From Caryophanales bacterium UBA5603 (GTDB taxonomy: Bacteria; Bacillota_I; Bacilli_A; Izemoplasmatales; Hujiaoplasmataceae), in contig DILB01000023.1 in the NCBI GenBank assembly GCA_002424815.1, positions 1-64,000 of the forward strand: 64,000 nucleotides of DNA. Reading direction: 5' to 3'. The notes under the pieces are model-generated. The model was not told where the DNA came from. It saw only the letters and a program-made list of their open reading frames with translations, and did no database searches. Both the position numbers and the translations under genes were made by a program. This document shows positions 33,208 through 41,900 of the stretch, in pieces (position 1 is the first letter of the stretch; each line of letters begins with the position of its first letter).

Positions 33208-35190
33208 TTATAATTTTTTCTTTATAAGGTCAAGTACTTGATTGACGACATTGTCAGCCGTTAAGCCAAAATATTCATAGAGTTTTGATGAAGGTGCTGA
33301 TAAACCAAATTGATCGATTCCAATGACTAATCCATCTAAGCCAACATATTTGTACCACCCTAATGTTGACCCCGCTTCGATGGCAACGCGACGACGAACA
33401 GACTTGGGAAGGACATGATTTTTATAGGCCTCTGATTGCATTTCAAATACTTCGAGGCAAGGCATTGAAACCACCCGTGCATCGATATCTTTTTCGAGAA
33501 GTATTTGCTTGGCTTTCATCGCGATTTCAACTTCAGAGCCGGTCGCAATTAAAATAACATCACTCACTGCTTTTTTTGAATCAGAAAGGATATACCCGCC
33601 TTTAAAATAATCATCGTTTGTATGTTCAAACTGAGGAAGATTTTGTCTTGATAAAGCGATGCAACTTGGAGAAGAACCCATCAGTGCGTCAATCCAAGCC
33701 GCAGCTGTTTCAACCCCATCACACGGACGAAACATTTTTAAATTTGGGATAGCTCTTAAACCGGTTAATTGTTCAATGGGTTGATGCGTCCCGCCATCTT
33801 CACCCACGCCAATAGAATCATGAGTCAAGACATATATAACTGGAATATCCATAATTGCGCTTAATCGTATGGCATTTTTCATATAATCACTAAAGACAAA
33901 GAAAGTTGCACAAAATACTCTTAAACCTCCATGAAGATACATGCCGTTGGTAATCGCTGCCATGGCATGCTCACGAACACCAAAATGCATGTTTTTACCT
34001 AAACGATTATCCGCGCTAAAATCACCCAGATTTTTCATATGTGTTTTATTAGAAGGCGCTAAATCGGCAGATCCTCCGATTAAATTAGGAATCAGTTTTG
34101 CTAGTTTATTGAGCACAATTCCGCCGCTATTCCGCGTTGCATCGGGCTTATCAAATTTAAATAAATCAGGGATCGCTTTTAAATCCGGAAGCACATTATT
34201 CATCCATTGACGATACTCATCGGCCAACTCAGGATAAGCTTTTTGATATTGTGCATATAATGCATTCCATGAGGCTTCTGCGACTTCACCTCGTTTTGCG
34301 AGTTCAGCATAATGGTCATAAATCGTCTTAGGAATAACAAAAGCGTCAAAGTCCCATTGAAGTGATTTCTTCGTTGCTTCAATGTTATCGCGACCTAAGG
34401 GTGATCCATGACAAGATTCTTCTCCAGCTAAAGGTGACCCATAACCGATGATCGTTTGACAGATAATTAAAGTGGGTTTTTCATGTTGGCTTTTGGCTTT
34501 TTCAATGGCTTGACCAATCAATTCAATGTCATTACCATCGCTTACATGAATGACATTCCATCCGAGCGCTTGATGGCGAAGCCCAACATCTTCTCTAAAT
34601 GCAATATCGGTATCCCCTTCTATAGAAATTTCATTGTCATCATAAAAAACGATTAATTTTGATAACTGCAAAGTTCCAGCCAGTGATGCCGCTTCGTTTG
34701 TGATGCCTTCCATCATACAACCATCGCCTGCTAAAGCATAGGTGTAGTGATCGACAATGTTAAACCCATCGCGATTAAACTTGGCTGCGAGATGACTCTC
34801 TGCAATAGCCATACCGACTGCATTCGCATAGCCTTGTCCTAAAGGACCCGTGGTTGTTTCAATACCAACAGTATGTCGATATTCAGGATGACCTGGGGTT
34901 TTAGATCCTAACTGACGAAAGTTTTGAAGTTCGGATAAAGGCAGTCCATAGCCAAAAAGATGTAATAACGAATATAAAAGCATCGAACCATGACCAGCTG
35001 ACAATACAAATCGATCACGATTTTCAAAATGAGGATTTTTGGGATTATGAATCAAATAATCTGACCAAAGTTTGTAGGCAAGGGCTGCAGTTCCCAACGG
35101 AAGACCTGGATGTCCGCTGTTTGCTTTTTCGACAGCTTCGATGGATAACATGCGAATGGCGTTTATGGCTGAATTTTGAATAGGTGTCAT
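33208..35190 (-). CDS. tkt: Transketolase
   Basis: The 660-residue enzyme has all three domains. EAVEKANSGHPGLPLGTA near residue 18 and GDGCMMEGITNEAASLAG near residue 150 form the thiamine-diphosphate site; GVREHAM near 402 carries the catalytic Glu; and a pyrimidine-binding domain and C-terminal domain follow. It moves two-carbon units between sugar phosphates in the non-oxidative pentose phosphate pathway. AAAGGAAA precedes the ATG. It lies 76 bases after the transaldolase gene in the same direction, and the pair likely forms one unit. Confidence 0.97.
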   Translation of the reverse strand: MTPIQNSAINAIRMLSIEAVEKANSGHPGLPLGTAALAYKLWSDYLIHNPKNPHFENRDRFVLSAGHGSMLLYSLLHLFGYGLPLSELQNFRQLGSKTPGHPEYRHTVGIETTTGPLGQGYANAVGMAIAESHLAAKFNRDGFNIVDHYTYALAGDGCMMEGITNEAASLAGTLQLSKLIVFYDDNEISIEGDTDIAFREDVGLRHQALGWNVIHVSDGNDIELIGQAIEKAKSQHEKPTLIICQTIIGYGSPLAGEESCHGSPLGRDNIEATKKSLQWDFDAFVIPKTIYDHYAELAKRGEVAEASWNALYAQYQKAYPELADEYRQWMNNVLPDLKAIPDLFKFDKPDATRNSGGIVLNKLAKLIPNLIGGSADLAPSNKTHMKNLGDFSADNRLGKNMHFGVREHAMAAITNGMYLHGGLRVFCATFFVFSDYMKNAIRLSAIMDIPVIYVLTHDSIGVGEDGGTHQPIEQLTGLRAIPNLKMFRPCDGVETAAAWIDALMGSSPSCIALSRQNLPQFEHTNDDYFKGGYILSDSKKAVSDVILIATGSEVEIAMKAKQILLEKDIDARVVSMPCLEVFEMQSEAYKNHVLPKSVRRRVAIEAGSTLGWYKYVGLDGLVIGIDQFGLSAPSSKLYEYFGLTADNVVNQVLDLIKKKL

Positions 35191-35266
35191 GAGAGTTTTC
35201 CTTTCTGAATTAAGATTATTGCTTGAAAAACAAGCGAATAATTAAATGTACAATTGAATATGATTT

Positions 35267-35911
35267 TTATTTTTTTGCAGCAGTGCGGAAGATTTCTAAT
35301 CCTTTTGTTGTGAGTGGATGTTCCATCATTTGTTCAAAGACTTTAAAAGGAATCGTTGCCACATCAGACCCTGCTAAAGCGGCCTGTTCGACATGTTTTG
35401 GATGTCTAATAGAAGCGGCTATCAATTGCGTCTCAATACCAAAATTATCATAAGCAATGCGAATATCTTCTAAAAGTTGATAGCCTGCTTCTTCATCTTT
35501 AAGATAGTCATCGAGTCTTCCCATAAAAGGCGATACATAGGTTGCGCCTGCAGAAGCTGCCATCATGGCTTGAGGAACAGAAAAACAGAGAGTAACATTA
35601 GTTTTAATTCCGTGTTTTGATAATTGACTTACTGCTTTAATTCCTTCTAAAGTCATGGGAATCTTAATTACAATATTTGGATGCATTTCAGCATAGATGA
35701 AAGCTTCTTTAATCATTTGTTCAGCTGTGCCTTCTTGTACTTCAGCACTGATAGGGCCATCCACTAATGTTGTAATTTCTTTAATGACTTCAATGAGGTC
35801 TCTTCCTTCTCGTGCAATTAACGATGGGTTGGTAGTAACCCCAGAGATAACACCCCAGGATGCAGAAAGTTTAATTTCATTTAAATTGGCGGTATCAATA
35901 AATAATTTCAT
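35267..35911 (-). CDS. tal: Transaldolase (short TalC/MipB type)
   Basis: The 214-residue enzyme is of the small transaldolase/fructose-6-phosphate aldolase subfamily. It shows KLFIDTANLNEIK at the start, GVTTNPSLIARE near 24, and IVIKIPMT near 80 with the Schiff-base Lys near residue 83. Distinguishing transaldolase from F6P aldolase is not possible by eye, but the pairing with transketolase favours transaldolase. GGAGG precedes the ATG. Confidence 0.93.
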   Translation of the reverse strand: MKLFIDTANLNEIKLSASWGVISGVTTNPSLIAREGRDLIEVIKEITTLVDGPISAEVQEGTAEQMIKEAFIYAEMHPNIVIKIPMTLEGIKAVSQLSKHGIKTNVTLCFSVPQAMMAASAGATYVSPFMGRLDDYLKDEEAGYQLLEDIRIAYDNFGIETQLIAASIRHPKHVEQAALAGSDVATIPFKVFEQMMEHPLTTKGLEIFRTAAKK

Positions 35912-36057
35912 CGTTTAATTCCTCCTTTTATAATTACTACTATTATATCACATTTTTGAAGATGAAAAATCATTAAAATCACAACATCTACAATTGATAT
36001 TACTATGTAAATTAAAAAGATGTTACTGTTCTTCAAAATTTTTTAGAAAAAATAATT

Positions 36058-36105
36058 TTAAAAAAAATAAAAAAACTGAATAGTTGCTAAAACAACCATT
36101 CAGTT
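36058..36105 (-). terminator. Terminator of groESL
   Basis: On the minus strand AACTGAATGGTTG pairs with CAACTATTCAGTT (one wobble pair) and is followed by TTTTTATTTTTTT. Confidence 0.88.
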
Positions 36106-36134
36106 CGTATTCATGCATGTTAATACCCTTTAAT

Positions 36135-37745
36135 TTAGAACATATTTGGTGTAGAAACGGAAGGTTTTTCTTCTTTAATGTTGGCTACACCGACTTCAGT
36201 TGTAATGAATAATGATGAGATCGATGCAGCATTCAAAATAGCGCTTCGAGTCACTTTTGTAGGATCAACAATCCCAGCTTTAAACATGTCGAACCATTCA
36301 CCTTTTTTCGCATCAAAACCATGATTTTTTTGAGCCATTTTTTGTTTCTCAACTATTTCTAGAGGATCAAAACCAGCATTATCAGCAATCTGATAAATCG
36401 GAGAAATCAAAGATTCGACGACCACATTAATCCCTTTTTGGACATCTTGAACATCATTTTTTAAAGATTTTCTAATCTCATTATATATTTCTACTAACGC
36501 TGCGCCTCCGCCGGTTACGATACCTTCAGCGACCGCTGCTTTCGTTGCATTCAAAGCATCTTCGATTTTTATTTTTTTTTCTTTTAGTTCGGTTTCGGTC
36601 ATCGCTCCGACTTTGACAATAGCAACACCGTTGGTTAATTTAGCTAGTCTTTCATTGAGACGTTTTTTATCATATTCTGATTGAACATTATGAATCATTG
36701 CTCGGATTTCATCAACTCTTTGTTTGATTTGATTCTTATCTCCAGTACCATCAATTAATGTCGTGTTATCTTTAGTGACGATCACTTTTTTTACAATGCC
36801 TAATTGTTCAATTTTTGTATCTTTTATTTCATAATTCAAGTCTTTTGAGATAAATGTAGCACCGGTGAGCATTGAGATGTCTGTCAATAATTCTTTCTGA
36901 TTGTCGCCAAAACCTGGGGCTTTTGTAGCAACAATATTGAAAGTACCGCGAAGTTTATTAACAATGATGGTGCTTAATACTTCTGCCTCAATATCTTCAG
37001 CAATTATGAAAAGTGGTTTACTAGCTTGAACAATTTGTTCTAATAACGGTAAAATATCTTTGATAGTGGCGATTTTTTGATCCGTTACCATAACATATGC
37101 ATTTTCTAAAGTAACTTCCATTTTTTCGCGGTCAGTAATCATATAAGGCGAAATATACCCTTTATCATATTGCATGCCTTCCACAACTTCTAAATATGTA
37201 TCGAAGCCCTTGGATTCATCAACGCTGATAACTCCGTCACGGCCTACTTTAGCCATTGCTTTAGCGATAATATCGCCAATTTCTGAACTTCCCGATGAGA
37301 CTGTCGCGACACTGGCTATGTCAGAATCACTTTCAATTTTATGGGATTTTTCTAAAAGTTTTTTTGAAACTTCTTTTGCAGCCATTTCAATGCCTTCTCG
37401 CATTAAAACCGGATTGGCACCTCTTTCAACTGCCGCAATGCCTTTATGAATCATCGATTGGGTTAAGACTGTTGCGGTGGTTGTACCATCACCAGCGACG
37501 TCATTTGTTTTGTTGGCTGCCTCATAGACTAATTTCGCTCCCATATTCTCAAAGGGATCTTGTAATTCAATTTCCTTAGCAATGGTGACCCCATCATTCG
37601 TAATGAGCGGTGATCCATAACCTTTATCTAAGACAACATTGCGTCCTTTAGGTCCTAAAGTTATTTTTACAGCATCTGCGAGTTGATCGACGCCTTTGAG
37701 CATCGATTGAATGGCATCTTTCGAAAAACGAATTTCTTTGCTCAT
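36135..37745 (-). CDS. groL: Chaperonin GroEL (Hsp60)
   Basis: The 536-residue protein matches GroEL throughout. LGPKGRNVVLDKGYGSPLITNDGVTIAKEI near residue 29 and GDGTTTATVL near 85 bind ATP; an apical domain follows, and EGIVTGGGAALVE lies near 400. The C-terminus ends PSVSTPNMF and lacks the usual Gly-Gly-Met tail. AGGAGG precedes the ATG 10 bases after groS. The pair is controlled by a dual CIRCE promoter. Confidence 0.97.
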   Translation of the reverse strand: MSKEIRFSKDAIQSMLKGVDQLADAVKITLGPKGRNVVLDKGYGSPLITNDGVTIAKEIELQDPFENMGAKLVYEAANKTNDVAGDGTTTATVLTQSMIHKGIAAVERGANPVLMREGIEMAAKEVSKKLLEKSHKIESDSDIASVATVSSGSSEIGDIIAKAMAKVGRDGVISVDESKGFDTYLEVVEGMQYDKGYISPYMITDREKMEVTLENAYVMVTDQKIATIKDILPLLEQIVQASKPLFIIAEDIEAEVLSTIIVNKLRGTFNIVATKAPGFGDNQKELLTDISMLTGATFISKDLNYEIKDTKIEQLGIVKKVIVTKDNTTLIDGTGDKNQIKQRVDEIRAMIHNVQSEYDKKRLNERLAKLTNGVAIVKVGAMTETELKEKKIKIEDALNATKAAVAEGIVTGGGAALVEIYNEIRKSLKNDVQDVQKGINVVVESLISPIYQIADNAGFDPLEIVEKQKMAQKNHGFDAKKGEWFDMFKAGIVDPTKVTRSAILNAASISSLFITTEVGVANIKEEKPSVSTPNMF

Positions 37746-37755
37746 GATAATCCTC

Positions 37756-38037
37756 CTATTCCATAATCGCTAGAATATCTTTTTCAGCGATGATGAGATA
37801 TTCTTCTTCTTCAATTTTAATTTCTGTTGTAGAATATTTTTTAAAAACAACACGATCACCAATCTTAACGGTCATGGGTATTGTTTTTCCATCTTGTTTT
37901 GCTCCATCGCCTACGGCTATGACCGATGCAAAACTGGGTTGTTCTTTAATGTCTCCTGAAAGAATGATACCGCTGGCAGTCTTCTTTTCAACCTTTTCTT
38001 TCTTCAGAATAACATTGTCATGAAGGGGTTTTAACAT
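37756..38037 (-). CDS. groS: Co-chaperonin GroES (Hsp10)
   Basis: The 93-residue protein starts MLKPLHDNVILKKEKVEKKTASGIILSGD, with the mobile loop around KTASGIILSG and the conserved GDRVVFKKYSTTEI near residue 67. The frame runs 13 codons further upstream but the ATG at 38037 with AAAGGA upstream is the family start. It is the first gene of the groESL unit. Confidence 0.96.
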   Translation of the reverse strand: MLKPLHDNVILKKEKVEKKTASGIILSGDIKEQPSFASVIAVGDGAKQDGKTIPMTVKIGDRVVFKKYSTTEIKIEEEEYLIIAEKDILAIME

Positions 38038-38062
38038 TCTATTCACATCCTTTATTCTTGTA

Positions 38063-38089
38063 TTAGCACTCTTCAATATTAAGTGCCAA
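38063..38089. promoter_or_regulatory. CIRCE element 1 (HrcA operator)
   Basis: TTAGCACTC, 9 bases, then AAGTGCCAA: one arm is consensus and the other has two changes. It lies in the groS leader just downstream of the -10 box. Confidence 0.88.
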
Positions 38090-38094
38090 TTATT

Positions 38095-38122
38095 ATTATA
38101 TCACTCTTTTTGGCACTGTCAA
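38095..38122 (-). promoter_or_regulatory. groESL promoter
   Basis: On the minus strand TTGACA (38122-38117) and TATAAT (38100-38095), both perfect, are 16 bases apart and framed by the two CIRCE elements. Confidence 0.88.
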
Positions 38123-38136
38123 GTATCGAGTGCTAA
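38110..38136. promoter_or_regulatory. CIRCE element 2 (HrcA operator)
   Basis: TTGGCACTG, 9 bases, then GAGTGCTAA. It covers the -35 box of the groESL promoter. Confidence 0.88.
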
Positions 38137-38203
38137 TTTTTTTACATCAATAAAAGCTTTTTTTCAAAAAAAAAACCTTGATTTCCAAGTCTTTTAAACG
38201 TAT

Positions 38204-38830
38204 CTAAACTTTATTTGTTTCAAATAATATGACCATTGGTTCGTTATGATAATCAATTTCGATACCATTAGAATTGATTCTTTTAATCATTTTGCTTTCA
38301 AATAAATTTAAAAAATCATCAACACTTGCTAAAACGGAATGGCCCTGATTCATCGTTTTAAAGTGCATCGGGATGATTACACGCGGTTTGATTTGATCAC
38401 ATAATTTTTTGGCTTGTAAGGCATCGATGGTATAATATCCTCCCACTGGAATCATGAGAGCATCCATATTCATGAGTTCTTTTATTTGTGAGTCATCCGG
38501 CATACATCCTAAGTCACCCAAATGTGCAACTTTGATATCGTCCACTTGTATAATAGTCAGATAATTCACCCCTCGTTTAATTCCAGATTCATCATCATGA
38601 AATGACATAAGGCGGTTAATCACGAAAGGATTCTGAAGATTCGTATCGATAATCGTGACGGCTTCGCGATAATTGTGGTCGAAATGCTCATGACTACACA
38701 ATACTTGATGTGCCACCGGATGAATTTCATTCAAATGCAGATTTGAACTAGGTTTGTAAGGATCAAGAACGATTGAATAATCTCGATACGTTAACTTAAA
38801 GCATGAATGACCCAGCCATTGAATGACCAT
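38204..38830 (-). CDS. Metallo-beta-lactamase-fold hydrolase (UlaG-like)
   Basis: The 208-residue protein starts WLGHSCFKLTYRDYSIVLDPYKP. It carries CSHEHFDHN near residue 45 (metal-binding HxHxDH form), a later HLGDLG near 103, and MIPVGGYYTID followed by IPMHFKT near 160. It belongs to the UlaG-like MBL-fold hydrolases; the substrate is unknown. The start at 38830 is chosen for GGAGGCGG upstream. Confidence 0.88.
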   Translation of the reverse strand: MVIQWLGHSCFKLTYRDYSIVLDPYKPSSNLHLNEIHPVAHQVLCSHEHFDHNYREAVTIIDTNLQNPFVINRLMSFHDDESGIKRGVNYLTIIQVDDIKVAHLGDLGCMPDDSQIKELMNMDALMIPVGGYYTIDALQAKKLCDQIKPRVIIPMHFKTMNQGHSVLASVDDFLNLFESKMIKRINSNGIEIDYHNEPMVILFETNKV

Positions 38831-38919
38831 TATAACACCGCCTCCATTAAAACATAGGAATACACCCTTCATTATATCATATGAGTATATCAGAGAGTTT
38901 AATCATTAAGTTCTTATCA

Positions 38920-38951
38920 GAAAAGAAAAGCCCAAGAAATATTGGGCTTTT
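38920..38951 (-). terminator. Terminator of the giant surface protein gene
   Basis: AAAAGCCCAA pairs with TTGGGCTTTT around a 6-base loop, continuing CTTTTC on the minus strand. Confidence 0.88.
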
Positions 38952-38974
38952 CATTAATATATACCAATTGATAT

Positions 38975-41900
38975 TTATTCGACTAAAAGTGTTTGAGCAT
39001 TTAAGGTAAATAATTCAAGATAATAACCTGGATAGTACCAATCATCAGAATCATTAATCCCTATGACCGCATCATAATAATATTCTTCAAGAATTAAGAG
39101 TGATTCAACATCAACGAGGGATTGATATTCAATCATATCTGCTTGAATTTCAATTAAGGTTACATAAATAATTGTGTCAAGAACGTAGACATAAAATTCT
39201 TTAACGGCCTCGAGGTAATAAACAAAGACATCAAAAATATCGACTGAGAGTTCAATGGTTTCTTGTCTGTATAAATACTCATCTTCAACTAAATAAGCGT
39301 TAGAATCGAGATAGTAAATGGCATCCAAATACATATATTCAAATTCATTTAATAATTCTTCAATGATTGATGACAGTGACAAAATCCAATCAAAAGTCGT
39401 TGTTTTTAAAAGTTCAATGGCATCTTCATAAAAGATTGTAATATATATCATTGATTCGATGCGTGGGTCTAAACTATTAATCTCTGTTTTGTAGTAAGAA
39501 CAAATATTTAAGGCATCATCAATTCCAAGATTAGAGGAAGTATAAAAATAAATATAATCCATGATTAAATCTAGCCTGGTTTGATATTCAATTTGCATCG
39601 CACGGTATTCGACAATATAAGGATCTTCAACATAGTAAAAATTTAAATTCGCAATGATATCAGCTTGCACCATTAATAATTCGTCATAAGTTTCAACTTC
39701 TTGAATCAAAAGATATCCTTCTTCAAGAATTAAAAGCATATCACTAATACTCATTTCGGTGGCATTATAGGCTAAAGTTAAATATAACCCATCAAGATAG
39801 TCCATGATATTTTCTCTTTCCGGTTTCAAGTAATCAATTTCGATAAATGCCATACAACGAATGAAATGATTAACGTAATACAAGGGGAAATCGGGAACAA
39901 AATCAGAACTGATGATTTTATGAGTGATTGAATAAAAATCATTCAATTTTGAAACATCTCTATCATTAACCAAGTTTTCGAAAAACAAGTAATTCATTTC
40001 AAGATAATCGAGAATGAATTGTTTCATATCACCTTTAATGAAATTTTTCAATTGTGATATTTCATAAGCTGTAACAACCAACAAATGTGGAATATCGAGT
40101 TGATCTAAAATGTTTGCGATGGCTATATCATAATATAAATAGGTATCCGCTGACAAATCCGGTAAGGTCAATAAACCCCATTCAATCAACGCATCGATTT
40201 CATCAACCATTTGTTCTTTTATCGTATCCAACAGTTCGAAATATGGATAGTCCAGTTGCGTGGCTGATAAAATATATACTTCTTCTTCCATTGCTTCAAT
40301 ATCATCATAAGATGCCATGGCTTCAATCATTGAAATAACAGAATCACGATAGCTCACGATGGCATCCATATAGATTGGATCATCTTGAACTAAAATGGCT
40401 TGGTTTGTAATAAAGGTTATTGATTCAATCAATTCGATTTTTTTTCGATTTAGAGCTATTTTTAATTCTGATTCAATGAAATTGTCATAAAGTATCATCT
40501 CTACCCAAGCAATGTCTCGTAAAGCCATTTCTTCTGAGGTGGATTCCTGAATGATAATACTCCAATCAGCGAATATTGACAATAACATATCGACGCTGTC
40601 ATCTGTCGCAAAAACTAATAAATCATTTAGTATATCGTTCAAGTGTGCTAGACCGGCATCGATTACTGCCTGCCATTCATTTTGCATCAAAATTTCACAT
40701 TCATCAGCAAAAGCAAGAACTAATACGTTAAATTGCATGAAATCTGTATTCATAGCAAGCATGTCATTATATGTATAATATAAATCATCTAAATCGTAAA
40801 ACTTAGAAACACTGACAATTTCACTATAATATAAGTATATGTCGGTTAGTATATTATAGAAATAATCAGACGTAATCATGAGTAATTCTTCATACATTAA
40901 ATTTTCAGCATATTCGTAATATAAAAAGACACAGAAAGGATTTCCATACGAATATTGAGCATTTTCTTCGAAGTGATCAATAACATATAAGCTCGTGTAA
41001 TCATTGATACCAAACTCGTTAATCCAATTACTATGCATGACAGCGAGTTTTTCACTCATTTCAAGAATGATTGAATCAATTGGTAGGAAATATCCTGGGA
41101 AATTCGCTAACGCTTCCTTTCCTAAATTAAGATAATAATCAATATCATCAAAAGAAAATGATATTTTAATTAAATCGATGTAGTCCATGAAGAGATCATA
41201 AAGCATTTCATCAGTGGTCTCCTCATTAATTAAATAATCTTTGCCCGCATTATAAAATAGAGTAAATTCTTCAATAGCAGCTGCTCTGGCTTCCACCAAA
41301 GGAACCCATATGGGATCAACAATAAAATTAATATTAATTAAATCGATTGTTTCTTGAACTAATGTACTAAGAGCAGCGGTGTCATTATAGGTCAATAAAT
41401 CAATTTCCACGATGAAATTATTAAAGATATTTTGCATTAAATTAATACTTCCCAATGTTGCGATGGATGTATTATAGGTAAGAATGCTTTCAACTTCATC
41501 AATCGCTTCTACCTTCATAATTTTCCATGGATCTTGAGGAAGCAAGATGGCATACAAATAAAAATTAGAAAAGAAAGCTGATATTGAATTGATATCTTGC
41601 GCCGATTCAATCAATAGAAGCGTCATATCATAAGCATAATCAAGTTTTAGTGTGTTTTCAGTGCTTAAGAATGGTCCATAACGATCGACGACAATATCCA
41701 TGTTTGTATATATCCCTGGTAAATAATAAGGGAATAAATAAGCGAAGAATTCATAAACAATTTCGTTGTAACGATAGAGTATTTCAAGTGGTGATAATTC
41801 ATAAGATAAAGAATCTAAGAGCGATAAATATAATATTTCGAGGGCTTCAAAATCTTCACCAGCATAATCATAATTCATCATATAATAATCTTGAAATGCC

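Noticed and set aside
37174..37579. Plus-strand frames opposite groL
   Set aside because: These are antisense shadows in a highly conserved gene, with no ribosome sites.
38137..38203. A-rich stretch with AAAAGCTTTTT near 38150 as another LacI operator
   Set aside because: It lacks the flanking TG...CA bases of the TGRAAAGCTTTYCA motif and lies next to poly-A/T runs.
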